Shown: positions 1 to 7,967 of the stretch, one piece after another
How positions within the stretch are numbered: position 1 is the first letter of the stretch
How the letters are laid out: each line of letters starts with the position of its first letter
Assembly: GCA_018823415.1 (NCBI GenBank)
Contig: JAHJIN010000058.1
Coordinates: forward strand, 1 to 64,000
Length of the DNA: 64,000 nt
Source of the DNA: Chloroflexota bacterium
GTDB taxonomy: Bacteria > Chloroflexota > JAHJIN01
Direction: 5' to 3'
Notes under the pieces: generated by a model
Seen by the model: the letters and a program-made list of their open reading frames with translations, nothing else
Told to the model about the DNA's origin: nothing
Database searches by the model: none
Program-made: the position numbers and the translations under genes

Positions 1-109
1 CGATTAAGCGGCGCTGTTATGGCATCCTTCGGGTCACGACTCTCTTCCAACGCCTTTACCTTGACCTTGAAGGCTATCGCCGATTCGCCTAGTCGGAGGA
101 CCACTATAT

Positions 110-1243
110 GTGGCCCCTACCATGCGAAATCCCAAAGAGCCCCTGGGCTTTGTGCTGACGCCCGAGGCTATTGTCGTGGCAATAGACCCCAGCGGGCCGG
201 CGGATGAGGCCGGGATGCGCAACGGCGACGAGTTGTTGCTTCTGGAGGGCACATCGCCCCACGACGTGAGTGCTTATGGTGCGGTGCGCCTGACCATTAC
301 GCCGGGTCAGACCGTGTCGGTACACGTCTTGCGGCCAGAAGGCGAAGTGGCACTGCCGCTGGTGGCCCGGCGTCGGTCTGTGTTGCTAGAAGGCCACGTG
401 GTCAGCTACTTGGCCGCCGGCCTGTTCTTGTTTCTGGGCATATGGGCGTACGTGGCCGTGCGGGGCGCGCCGCTGGGCTGGGCCTATTTCCTGTTTATGG
501 CCGCGGGTGCGCTGGCCCTGGCCTGTACTGTGCCCATTGGCAGCGCGGGCCTGAGCGCCCTCCAGCGAGTGGGTATTGGCCTGCTTCCCGCGTGCTTTGT
601 GTACTATGCGGCCCTGTTCCCCGACGAGCGACCACTAGACCGGCGGCGGCTTGCGCTCGTATGGGCCTGTTACCTGTGGACGTTGGGCGTGGCCTTGTTG
701 AACGCGGCGCTGCTGCTCCTGGGCCAGGAACAGTCCTTTTTGTGGACCTATTATCTGCTGGATTGGAACCTGGCAGCCGGGTTTGTGGTGGGCGCGGCGT
801 TGCTGGCCTGGACCTATGTCCAGTCCCCGGCGCACGCCACACGCGATTCGGTGCGTGAGATGGTGGTCGGGATGATCCTGGCGGCCACGCCCTTTGTCTT
901 GCTGTGGGGCCTGAACGTGCTCACCGGGTTTCGGATCATCGACACGCGCGTGCTCATCCTTGCGGCGCAGGCCATGCCCTTGGCGATGGGCTATGCGGTG
1001 CTCAAGGGCCGATGGGCACCGTTGGACGCGCTCGTGCGCGGGCTGCTGGTGCTGGCCTTGACCCTGCTGGCGGGTTTTCTGATCTACGGGGCCGTGGTGT
1101 GGGGGCTGGTGCTGGCTTTTGGCATCGCCGTGAGCGGCGAGGCCCTGGCAGCCGGGTTCGCGGCGGCTATCATCATGGGCGTGGTGGTGGTGCCCCTGGC
1201 CGCCCTGGTGCGCCGATTGGTGGATCGGTGGTTCTTTGGCTGA
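110..1243 (+). CDS. PDZ-domain multi-helix membrane protein, sensor-kinase-like but without a kinase
   Basis: The GTG start at 110 follows a GGAGGA ribosome site at 95-100. Residues about 5-85 look like a PDZ domain, with the loop PLGF near residue 11 and GPADEAGMRNGDELL after it. From about residue 95 to the end there are roughly eight hydrophobic helices. PDZ plus several helices is the sensor half of a class of histidine kinases (family knowledge). In those proteins the last helix leads into a linker and kinase, but here the protein ends at LVDRWFFG and no H-box or ATPase domain follows. The next gene is convergent. It may be a stand-alone membrane sensor or a truncated kinase. The PDZ call is fairly firm, the role unknown. 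Confidence 0.75.
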   Translation: MAPTMRNPKEPLGFVLTPEAIVVAIDPSGPADEAGMRNGDELLLLEGTSPHDVSAYGAVRLTITPGQTVSVHVLRPEGEVALPLVARRRSVLLEGHVVSYLAAGLFLFLGIWAYVAVRGAPLGWAYFLFMAAGALALACTVPIGSAGLSALQRVGIGLLPACFVYYAALFPDERPLDRRRLALVWACYLWTLGVALLNAALLLLGQEQSFLWTYYLLDWNLAAGFVVGAALLAWTYVQSPAHATRDSVREMVVGMILAATPFVLLWGLNVLTGFRIIDTRVLILAAQAMPLAMGYAVLKGRWAPLDALVRGLLVLALTLLAGFLIYGAVVWGLVLAFGIAVSGEALAAGFAAAIIMGVVVVPLAALVRRLVDRWFFG

Positions 1244-1266
1244 CCCGACGTGGTGCCATGCCAAAA

Positions 1267-1292
1267 CAGGCCGTTGCGCGGGCAACGGCCTG
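1267..1292. terminator. Bidirectional hairpin between convergent genes
   Basis: CAGGCCGTTGC (1267-1277) pairs perfectly with GCAACGGCCTG (1282-1292) around a four-base loop. Four A bases at 1263-1266 would be a short U-run for minus-strand transcripts. It lies between the ends of two convergent genes. Confidence 0.65.
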
Positions 1293-1315
1293 TTGGCGTG
1301 ATGGGGAGCACAGGC

Positions 1316-2419
1316 TCAACTCGCGCGCAGCGCGCCGGTGGGGCACACGGTGACGCATAGGCTGCACGAACGGCACAGCGCCCGGTCCACGCTCATCTCT
1401 CTGCCCGGCGACAATCGCCGCGCGGCATAGGCGCAGACGGTGACGCAGCGCTCGCAGCCGGTACACGCCGGAGCGTCAAAGGCAAAGGCTAGCGGGACCG
1501 ATGATGCCGGCTCGCGCAGGTGCGCCAATGCCTTGCCGCGTAGGTCGGCCAGACTGGCGTGGCCGTGGTCCGCCAGCCAGCTTTCCAGCCGGCCCAGCGT
1601 CTTGCCAAACCAGCCAAGGCCTTGGAGCAGCGGCGCCGTGTGAGCGCCCACGGCCGTGGCCCCGGCCATCATCATCTCGACCACGTCCTCGGCCCGGCCC
1701 ACGCCGCCAGTGCCCACCACCGGCACGTCGTGGCGCAGGCACACCTCGGCCACCGTGCGCAGGGCGATGGGGCGAATGGCCACACCCGAGAGCCATGCAA
1801 ACGCCCCCAGCAGCGGCCGGCCTGTCTCCACGTCCACCCGCAGCGCCGGCCCGATGGAATCAATGGCTGTGACGCCGTCGGCGCCGGCTGCCACGCACGC
1901 CCTTACCACACCCACCAGATCCGGCCAGTTGGCGCTGACCTTGATCAGCACCGGGACAGAGACGGCCGCCTTGGCCACGGTCTCTTTAGCCACGGCCTCC
2001 TTGGCCGCTTCGACCATCGGCACGGCATCCTCGGCCCGGTACGAAACAAGTTCCAGCGCGTCGGCCCCGGCCGCGATCAGGGGACCGGCCAACAGCGCCA
2101 CCTCGGCCGGGGTGTGCCCCACGCTGACGATAAGCGCGCCGGGCCGGTCCCGCAGGGCCGGTAACTCACGGTCAATCCACTGCGCGGCCGGCAGGTCCGA
2201 CCAGCCTTCGGTGTTGAGCAGGCTCCCGCCGCCGGCCGCTGCGATGTGGGGCATGGGGTTGGTCGTCGCCGGGGGGCGGATGGTCTTGGTGACGACGGCA
2301 GCGGCCCCGGCGGCCCAGGCCGCCCGAATGGCCCCGGCGTTCCAGGACAGGGGGCCAGAGGCCAGGACGAGGGGGTTTGGCAGTATCAGGCCGCACAAAT
2401 TGACGCCTAGATCGGGCAT
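1316..2419 (-). CDS. PreA-like dihydropyrimidine/dihydroorotate dehydrogenase with C-terminal 2[4Fe-4S] ferredoxin domain
   Basis: The start chosen is the ATG at 2419 (MPDLGVNLCG, 367 aa), because the open frame further upstream overlaps the preceding amidohydrolase. Residues 1-305 form an FMN TIM barrel of the dihydroorotate dehydrogenase family: LPNPLVLASGP near the start, LIKVSANW in the middle, and the phosphate-binding VVGTGGVGRAEDV. The last 55 residues carry two C-x2-C-x2-C-x3-C ferredoxin motifs (CTGCERCVTVC and CRSCSLCVTVC). Barrel plus ferredoxin tail is the layout of PreA, the pyrimidine-reducing half of bacterial dihydropyrimidine dehydrogenase. No NAD-binding PreT partner is nearby, so electrons may come from ferredoxin, as the neighbouring AOR genes would allow (inference). 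It lies 11 bp after the amidohydrolase. The exact substrate is not certain. Confidence 0.8.
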   Translation of the reverse strand: MPDLGVNLCGLILPNPLVLASGPLSWNAGAIRAAWAAGAAAVVTKTIRPPATTNPMPHIAAAGGGSLLNTEGWSDLPAAQWIDRELPALRDRPGALIVSVGHTPAEVALLAGPLIAAGADALELVSYRAEDAVPMVEAAKEAVAKETVAKAAVSVPVLIKVSANWPDLVGVVRACVAAGADGVTAIDSIGPALRVDVETGRPLLGAFAWLSGVAIRPIALRTVAEVCLRHDVPVVGTGGVGRAEDVVEMMMAGATAVGAHTAPLLQGLGWFGKTLGRLESWLADHGHASLADLRGKALAHLREPASSVPLAFAFDAPACTGCERCVTVCAYAARRLSPGREMSVDRALCRSCSLCVTVCPTGALRAS

Positions 2420-2430
2420 AGTGACGTATC

Positions 2431-3768
2431 CTACGAGTGCCAGAGGGTTTGGGCGGCCTGTTGCACCCGGGCACGTATCGCCTCTTCGTCCACGCCGAGC
2501 ACCTTTCCATCGCGCAGCAGCCAGCGCCCGGCGCACATGACGCCGCGCAGGTGGGCGGGGTCGCGCCACAGGAGCAATTGGTCGGCCAGGTTGGAGACGG
2601 TCAGGGGCGTGGGCAGGTCGGCGGCGATGAGCAGCAGGTCGGCCTGATGGCCCGGGGCCAGCGTTCCCAGGTCGGCAAAGCCCAGCGCCCGGGCGCCATT
2701 CTGCGTCGCCATGGTCCAGGCGATGTGGGCCGGCATCGCGCCGGGGTCCTGGAGCCGGGCGCGGGGGATGAGGGCCGCCGCACGCATCACCTCGAACAGA
2801 TTGTTCACATAGCCGTCGGTGCCCAGGGCTACGTTGACGCCGGCCGCCAGCATCTCGGGCACCGGGGCAAACCCGCCGCCTACCTCACAGTTGGATATGG
2901 GCTGATGCGACACGTGTACGCCGCGCCGGGCCAGGATATCGACCTCGGCCGCATCGACCTGGACGCATTGGGAGGCCAGTGTGGGCGCGTCCAGCACGCC
3001 CAGTTGCTCATAGTAGGCCACCGGGCGTGCACCGAATCGCGCCAGGCAATAGGCCGGCTCGTAAGCGCTTTCCGAGAGGTGCATGTGCGTGATGGCGCCG
3101 CGCGCATCGGCCAGGGCGAACGCGCGCCGGATGAACGCCGCCGAGCAGGTGAACGTGGTGTGCAGGCACATCATCCCGTTGACCAGGCCGCCCCGGGCCT
3201 GACACTCGTCGATGAATGTGGCGTTTTCCTGCAAGCCCAGCTCGCCAATGGCGGTGCCGGCCCGCTCGGTGGCCTCGAATGACAGCGCGCCGCGCAGTCC
3301 CCATCGGCGCACCACCTGGGCCTCCATGTCCAGGCACCCGGGCAGGGCATTGGGCGCTTCCAGACAGTCGTAAAACGTGGTGACGCCGGACCGGACCATC
3401 TCCAGGCAGGCCCAGTCGGTGGCGGCGGCGATGAGGTCGTGGGTCAGCCGATCTTCTACCCGGGGCCACCAAAAGTCGCTCAGGAACGACCAGCCTTCTG
3501 CTGTCTCGTTGTCTCCAGGGGGAGGGGCCGGGATGGGGATGCCGTGGGCCAGCCCGCCGTACATGTGGTGGTGGGCGTTGACCAGGCTGGGCGTGATGAC
3601 ACAGCCGCCGGCATCGACCACCGCTGCGCCGGGAAAGCGGGCGCGCAGGTCGTCGTGGGGCGCGGCGGCGAGTACGCGGCCATCGGCGACGGCGACTCCC
3701 CAGCCGGGCTGCGGCGGCTGCGTCGTGTCGGCCCAGAGCATCTGACCGAGAACGAGTGTGTTGGGCAT
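2431..3768 (-). CDS. Metal-dependent amidohydrolase/deaminase, ATZ/TRZ (SsnA, guanine and cytosine deaminase) group
   Basis: The ATG at 3768 (MPNTLVLGQM, 445 aa) is preferred to the open frame upstream, which runs into a low-complexity C-rich tract. The fold is the urease-like amidohydrolase barrel: metal-binding NAHHHMY (H66, H68), HMHLSES (H228, H230, E233), VSHQPISN (H288) and LGTDG (D318). Enzymes of this group hydrolytically deaminate or dechlorinate cyclic N compounds. One oddity is that the usual AHC motif on the sixth strand reads SQC (Q267), so a normal metal ligand seems replaced by Gln. It lies between a MoaD-like gene and the PreA-like gene, in a cluster that also has a dihydropyrimidinase. 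A cyclic amidine or aminated pyrimidine or purine substrate is a reasonable guess. Confidence 0.8.
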   Translation of the reverse strand: MPNTLVLGQMLWADTTQPPQPGWGVAVADGRVLAAAPHDDLRARFPGAAVVDAGGCVITPSLVNAHHHMYGGLAHGIPIPAPPPGDNETAEGWSFLSDFWWPRVEDRLTHDLIAAATDWACLEMVRSGVTTFYDCLEAPNALPGCLDMEAQVVRRWGLRGALSFEATERAGTAIGELGLQENATFIDECQARGGLVNGMMCLHTTFTCSAAFIRRAFALADARGAITHMHLSESAYEPAYCLARFGARPVAYYEQLGVLDAPTLASQCVQVDAAEVDILARRGVHVSHQPISNCEVGGGFAPVPEMLAAGVNVALGTDGYVNNLFEVMRAAALIPRARLQDPGAMPAHIAWTMATQNGARALGFADLGTLAPGHQADLLLIAADLPTPLTVSNLADQLLLWRDPAHLRGVMCAGRWLLRDGKVLGVDEEAIRARVQQAAQTLWHS

Positions 3769-3815
3769 GGGTTTATAGTTCTCCCTCACACGGGTAGGTT
3801 TTTCGCCGGCCAGAC

Positions 3816-3898
3816 CCTCTCCCCTTCCCCAACCCCCTCCTCTCCCCCAATTTGGGGGAGGGGAGGGGGCGCGCAAAGCGCGGGGGTGGGGTGGGGGT
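3816..3898. repeat. C-rich/G-rich inverted repeat with G-quadruplex potential
   Basis: A run of C-rich sequence (3816-3850) is followed by G-rich sequence (3854-3898). Bases 3833-3850 and 3852-3869 form an 18-bp inverted repeat with one mismatch. The plus strand then has at least six runs of four or more G bases (3854-3858, 3860-3863, 3865-3869, 3882-3886, 3888-3891, 3893-3897). It fills the gap between the MoaD-like gene and the amidohydrolase and would lie in the minus-strand mRNA as C-rich sequence. Confidence 0.75.
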
Positions 3899-3899
3899 G

Positions 3900-4181
3900 C
3901 TATCCGCCGGACACGGCCGGAAAGAGCAACAGTTCGTCACCATCGACCAGGGGGAGCTGGTGCTGGCCCGGCCCCACCAACTGGCGATTGCGAAACACGA
4001 CCAGGTGCGACACCACGTCGCCGGCCGGCGTCAGGAGCATCTCGTGCAGCGCCGGGCCGTGCTGCCCGGCCAGTTGCGCCAGCACGGCGTGGGCAGTAGT
4101 GCCCGCCGGCACGACCAGTGTTTCCTGGTCCACGCCGGCCCGGCGGCGCAGGATGTTGTGATAGCGCACGTGAACAGTCAT
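3900..4181 (-). CDS. MoaD/ThiS-family sulfur carrier protein
   Basis: A 93-residue protein starting MTVHVRYHN at 4181 and ending in the exposed Gly-Gly (AVSGG) that is adenylated and thiocarboxylated in MoaD and ThiS. Its ATG overlaps the AOR stop codon as TGATG, so translation is coupled. Small MoaD-like genes next to tungsten aldehyde oxidoreductases are thought to supply dithiolene sulfur for the tungstopterin cofactor (family knowledge; here an inference). A second copy with the same placement lies at 11677-11964. Confidence 0.85.
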   Translation of the reverse strand: MTVHVRYHNILRRRAGVDQETLVVPAGTTAHAVLAQLAGQHGPALHEMLLTPAGDVVSHLVVFRNRQLVGPGQHQLPLVDGDELLLFPAVSGG

Positions 4182-6085
4182 CACGTCGGGGTCCACGGGC
4201 TTGCTTCCTCCAGGTCCAGCTCGCGCAGTTTGGCGATGGTGGGCCAGCCGGTAACCGGGTCCCAGCCTCGCAGGTGGTAGTATTCGTCCAGCATGGGCTC
4301 CAGTTCGACGACGTGGCCCCGGGCGTTGCCAGACGGCGACGGCTCGTGCGTAAAGCGGTGGGGGAGCCGGTCGTCGGCCCGGGTGATGCCCACCCGGGCG
4401 TTGTAGCAGCGCTGCAAATTATAGATGCGCTCGCCGGCGCGCTGTAATTGCGCCACGGGCATGTCCATCCCGGTGGCGGCCTCTAACGCGGCGGCGACGT
4501 CGGGCCAGTAGACCTCGGCCAGAACGAACGTCCCGCCGGATTTGCACATCCCAACCGAGTCCACCACGGCGCCAAAATCCTCGCCATCCTTGACCAGCAG
4601 CGGCTTGTATTTGGTCGCCAGCGGCTGGGCCATCTCGGGCAGGTACGCCTCGCCGTAGCGGCGGCGCGCCTCGTCGGGATAGCCGGTCTCGTCAATGACC
4701 GGGAAGGCCTTGAGGTGGTCGGCCCCCCGGCTGGAGGTGGCGTGGGCCAGGCCCATCGACTTTTGTGCCCGGCCGTCCTGCGCGGCGATTTCCATCCCCT
4801 TGACGTGCATGGCGTACTCGTCGGCCCCGCGCCCGATGGTCTCGGCCATGCGGCGCACACCTTCGGCCAGCAGGTTGCCAAAACCCTGGCGGTGGGCGAT
4901 CTGGTCCAGCAATTGCAGCATCAGGCCGGCGTCGCCCCAGGGCAGCGCCAGCCCGCCGGTGTCGTCCCGGTTGAGGATTTCCTTGTCCCACAGCTCCATC
5001 GCAAAGCTGATGACGCGCCCGGCCGAGATGGTGTCCATGCCCAGCTCATCGCACAGGCGATTGGCCGCCAAAACAGCGTCCAGGTCGGTGTTGAGGATGT
5101 TGGCCCCCATCGCGTTCAGCGTCTCGTATTCGACGCTGTGCAGGGCGGTGCCGGCGTGGTCGCCATCGGTCAGACCATAGAGCTTGTCGCAGCAGATGGG
5201 GCAGCCGAAACAGCCCAGGTGCCGGACCAGCGCCCGGTCTTGCAGCGCCTCCACAGAGAGCCGGTCCACGTGCTCGAACGAGCCGTATTGAAAGTTCTTG
5301 GTGGGAAAGCGGCCCAGCGGGTCCATGAGCGAGACGATACCCGGGGTACCGTGGGCCGAGACGGCGGCATAGATGGGGTTGGCGCGGATGCGCTGGTGCA
5401 GCTCCACGGCCAGGTCGTGAAAGCGGGCCGGCCGGGCGATGGACACCGACCCGGTCCCGCGCACTGCCACCGCCTTGAGTCGCTTGCTGCCCATCACGGC
5501 CCCCAGCCCGCAGCGGCCCAGCGAGCGCTGCGACGTGACTTGGATGCTGGCAAAGCGCACCAGGTTTTCGCCGGCCGGGCCGATGGTCGCCACCTTGACC
5601 TGCCGGTCGCCCCAGGCGCGGCTCCTTCGGATATCCTGCTCGGTCTGGGACGTGGTACGCCCCCACAGGTCGCCGGCCGGGCGCAGCTCGGCGCGGTCGT
5701 CGGCGATGGCGAGATAGACCGGCGCTGGGGCCTGCCCGGTGACGACCACGGCGTCCCACCCGGCGAATTTGAGCTCTGGCCCAAAAAAGCCTCCGGCGTT
5801 GGCGTCGCCATAGATGCCGGTGAGCGGGGACCGGGCGATGGCTTCCATGCGGCAGCCATTGGGGACCAGCGTGCCCACCAGCGGCCCGGCGGCGAGGACC
5901 AGCAGGTTGTCCGGGTCCAGCGGCCCCACATCTGGCCCCACGTGATCCCATAGCCAGTGCGTGCCCCAGCCGTTGCCGCCCAGGTACGCCTCGGCCAGGG
6001 CCGGGTCCGTCGGGCGCGGTTCCACCCGGCCGGTGGTCAGGTTGACGTGCAGCCATTTGCCGGTATAGCCCTTGTAGGGGAACAT
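4181..6085 (-). CDS. Aldehyde:ferredoxin oxidoreductase family (tungstopterin), paralogue 1
   Basis: 634 residues, the usual AOR length. The AOR N domain includes the pterin-contact region ARSPLTGIYGDANAGG (about 85-98) and CGLGAVMGSKRLKA (192-205). The [4Fe-4S] ligands are visible as C292-x2-C295-x3-C299 plus C514 (SVGMCKSGG), matching the family pattern. These enzymes oxidise aldehydes to carboxylic acids in the cytoplasm and reduce ferredoxin. The four-cluster ferredoxin gene lies 4 bp upstream and a MoaD-like gene overlaps the stop. The substrate cannot be read from sequence, but neighbours point to an aldehyde from N-heterocycle or amine breakdown. Confidence 0.92.
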   Translation of the reverse strand: MFPYKGYTGKWLHVNLTTGRVEPRPTDPALAEAYLGGNGWGTHWLWDHVGPDVGPLDPDNLLVLAAGPLVGTLVPNGCRMEAIARSPLTGIYGDANAGGFFGPELKFAGWDAVVVTGQAPAPVYLAIADDRAELRPAGDLWGRTTSQTEQDIRRSRAWGDRQVKVATIGPAGENLVRFASIQVTSQRSLGRCGLGAVMGSKRLKAVAVRGTGSVSIARPARFHDLAVELHQRIRANPIYAAVSAHGTPGIVSLMDPLGRFPTKNFQYGSFEHVDRLSVEALQDRALVRHLGCFGCPICCDKLYGLTDGDHAGTALHSVEYETLNAMGANILNTDLDAVLAANRLCDELGMDTISAGRVISFAMELWDKEILNRDDTGGLALPWGDAGLMLQLLDQIAHRQGFGNLLAEGVRRMAETIGRGADEYAMHVKGMEIAAQDGRAQKSMGLAHATSSRGADHLKAFPVIDETGYPDEARRRYGEAYLPEMAQPLATKYKPLLVKDGEDFGAVVDSVGMCKSGGTFVLAEVYWPDVAAALEAATGMDMPVAQLQRAGERIYNLQRCYNARVGITRADDRLPHRFTHEPSPSGNARGHVVELEPMLDEYYHLRGWDPVTGWPTIAKLRELDLEEASPWTPT

Positions 6086-6089
6086 GGTG

Positions 6090-6500
6090 TCACTCCTGCG
6101 CCGCGACGAGCGTGATGGTCCTGGCCGGGCACATGGTCACGCACTCGGGCGACCCGCCGCACAGGTCGCATTTGAAGGCGATGCCGCGTACGTCGTCCAG
6201 GGCAACGGTGCTATAAGGGCAGGCGTCCACGCAGGCACCGCAGCCGGTGCACCGGTCCGCGTCTACCACCCAGGCGCCGGTGCGCCGGTCGCGGGCGATG
6301 GCGTCGGCCGGGCAGGCAGCGGCGCATGGCGCGTCGTCACACTGGCGGCAGACGTTGGGGATAAACGGACCTTCGTCGCTTTCGGTTGTGATGGTGATGC
6401 GCGACCGGGCCGGCCAGATGGCGCCCTCGTGGTGAAAGGAGCAATAGCTGACGCAGATGCGGCAGCCGGTGCAGGTTTCGGCCTTGATGTCGAGATGCAC
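6090..6500 (-). CDS. Four-cluster 4Fe-4S ferredoxin-like electron carrier, AOR partner
   Basis: 136 residues with a GTG start at 6500, preceded by GGAG about ten bases away. Sixteen cysteines form four ligand sets beginning at C10, C51, C84 and C111 (CTGCRICVSYC, CRQCDDAPCAAAC, CTGCGACVDAC and CDLCGGSPECVTMC). This is the HycB/CooF-type polyferredoxin fold, typical of electron-transfer subunits. It lies 4 bp before AOR paralogue 1, so it is probably its electron acceptor or a subunit. A close relative sits before AOR paralogue 3. Confidence 0.88.
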   Translation of the reverse strand: MHLDIKAETCTGCRICVSYCSFHHEGAIWPARSRITITTESDEGPFIPNVCRQCDDAPCAAACPADAIARDRRTGAWVVDADRCTGCGACVDACPYSTVALDDVRGIAFKCDLCGGSPECVTMCPARTITLVAAQE

Positions 6501-6552
6501 GTTCGTTTTTCTCCGTATGTGACCTCGGGGTCTTGGCGCTGTGGCATCCCCG

Positions 6553-6579
6553 GCGTGCCCACGCTCCGCGTGGGCACGC
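6553..6579. repeat. Perfect palindromic hairpin between dihydropyrimidinase and ferredoxin genes
   Basis: GCGTGCCCACGC (6553-6564) and GCGTGGGCACGC (6568-6579) form a 12-bp perfect stem with a three-base loop. On the minus strand it follows the dihydropyrimidinase stop and precedes the ferredoxin start. No U-run follows, so it could be an mRNA-stabilising hairpin or a dispersed palindromic element rather than an intrinsic terminator. Confidence 0.6.
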
Positions 6580-6605
6580 GCTAAATGATAATGGGCCGAC
6601 TTGTC

Positions 6606-7967
6606 CTACTGGGTCGCCACGCGGGGCACGAAACGGCCCCAGCCCGGCTCTCCGGTAAAGGCGCCGTCGCGTACGATGGCCCGGCCCCGGCTCCACACGT
6701 CGCGGGGCCAGCCCTGCACGACCCGGCCCGTATAGGGCGACCAGTCCACGTGCTCGTGGAGAGTATCGCCCGGGCGCAGCGTCACGGACCGGCGCGGGTC
6801 AAACACCACCAGGTCAGCGTCATAGCCCGGGGCGATGCGCCCTTTGCGATCCAGACCAAAGAGCCGGGCCGGGTTGGCGCAGCACACCGCCACCCAGCGT
6901 TCCAGGGTCATCCCATGCCGCAGGCCCACGTCATGGGCCAGGCTCAGCCGCGCCTCGATGCCGGGCAGCCCGCCGGGGATGGTGGTAAAATCGGCGTGCC
7001 CGCGCTTTTCGGCGGCGGCAAAAGGACAGTGATCCGTCGCCAGCACGTCCAGGCCGCCGCCGGCGAGCGCCTGCCACAGCGCCTCTTGGTCGGCCGGGGA
7101 TCGCAGTGGCGGCGCGCAGATGAGCAACTCGCCGCCGGGGCGGTCCAGTTGCTCGGCGGCCAGCAGCAGGTATTGAGGGCACGTCTCGCCGGTTACGTCC
7201 TGGTCGTTGGCTCGCGCAGCCTGGATGCGGACCAGGCTCTTCTGGCACGAGACGTGGACGATGTAAACCGGGCACCCGGCCAGCGCCGCAATGTCGATGA
7301 CCCGGCCCACGGCCTCGGCTTCCTGGCGCGGGGGGCGGGTCAAGGCGTGGTTGATGGGCGCGGTCTGGCCCCGGGCCACGGTCTGGGCGCGCATGGCGTC
7401 GCAGATGGGGCCGTTTTCGCAGTGGACGATGGGCAAGCCCCCGGTGGGAGCGATGGCTTGCATCACGCGGTAGAGCTGCGCGTCGTCCAGACGTAAACCA
7501 CCGTAGGCCAGATACAGCTTGAAGCTGGGCACGCCGGCGGCCACCATGTCGGGTATCTCGGCCAGGGCGGCCGGGTCGTCAGCCTGCCAGGCGGGGATGG
7601 TCATGTGCAGGCTATAGTCCACGGTCACCCGGCCATCGGCCTCGGCCCGGCGCTGGGCCAGCGCGTCTCGGAGTGATTCGCCGGGCTGCGGCTCCACAAA
7701 GTCGATAACCGTGGTGGTGCCGCCCAACGCCGCCGCCACGGTGCCGCTGGCGAAATCGTCGGCGCTGACGTAGCGGCCCTGGGGCATGTGCAGGTGGACG
7801 TGCGGGTCGATGGCGCCGGGCAGCACGTAGCACCCGGTGGCGTCAAGCTCGTGCGCGCCGTGCAGGTCCGGCCCCACGGCGGCGATGTGCTCGCCGGCAA
7901 TGCCCACATCTGCGGCGAACGTCCCCTCAGGCGTGATCAGCGTTCCGTTGCGAATTACCGTGTCCAT
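6606..7967 (-). CDS. Dihydropyrimidinase/D-hydantoinase family amidohydrolase
   Basis: The ATG at 7967 (MDTVIRNGTL, 453 aa) overlaps the end of AOR paralogue 2 by 13 bp; longer open frame upstream is inside that gene. The complete binuclear metal site of the family is present: DPHVHLH (H56, H58), the carbamylated lysine K150 (PSFKLYLAYGG), H182 (VHCENG), H238 (VHVSC) and D312 (ATDHCPF). These enzymes open dihydropyrimidine or hydantoin rings to N-carbamoyl acids. The neighbouring PreA-like gene would act just before it in reductive pyrimidine breakdown. N-methylhydantoin, a creatinine product, is another possible substrate. Confidence 0.9.
   Translation of the reverse strand: MDTVIRNGTLITPEGTFAADVGIAGEHIAAVGPDLHGAHELDATGCYVLPGAIDPHVHLHMPQGRYVSADDFASGTVAAALGGTTTVIDFVEPQPGESLRDALAQRRAEADGRVTVDYSLHMTIPAWQADDPAALAEIPDMVAAGVPSFKLYLAYGGLRLDDAQLYRVMQAIAPTGGLPIVHCENGPICDAMRAQTVARGQTAPINHALTRPPRQEAEAVGRVIDIAALAGCPVYIVHVSCQKSLVRIQAARANDQDVTGETCPQYLLLAAEQLDRPGGELLICAPPLRSPADQEALWQALAGGGLDVLATDHCPFAAAEKRGHADFTTIPGGLPGIEARLSLAHDVGLRHGMTLERWVAVCCANPARLFGLDRKGRIAPGYDADLVVFDPRRSVTLRPGDTLHEHVDWSPYTGRVVQGWPRDVWSRGRAIVRDGAFTGEPGWGRFVPRVATQ

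Noticed and set aside
1-109. A promoter for the PDZ gene at 61-66 (TTGACC)
   Set aside because: No acceptable -10 box lies 16-18 bases downstream.
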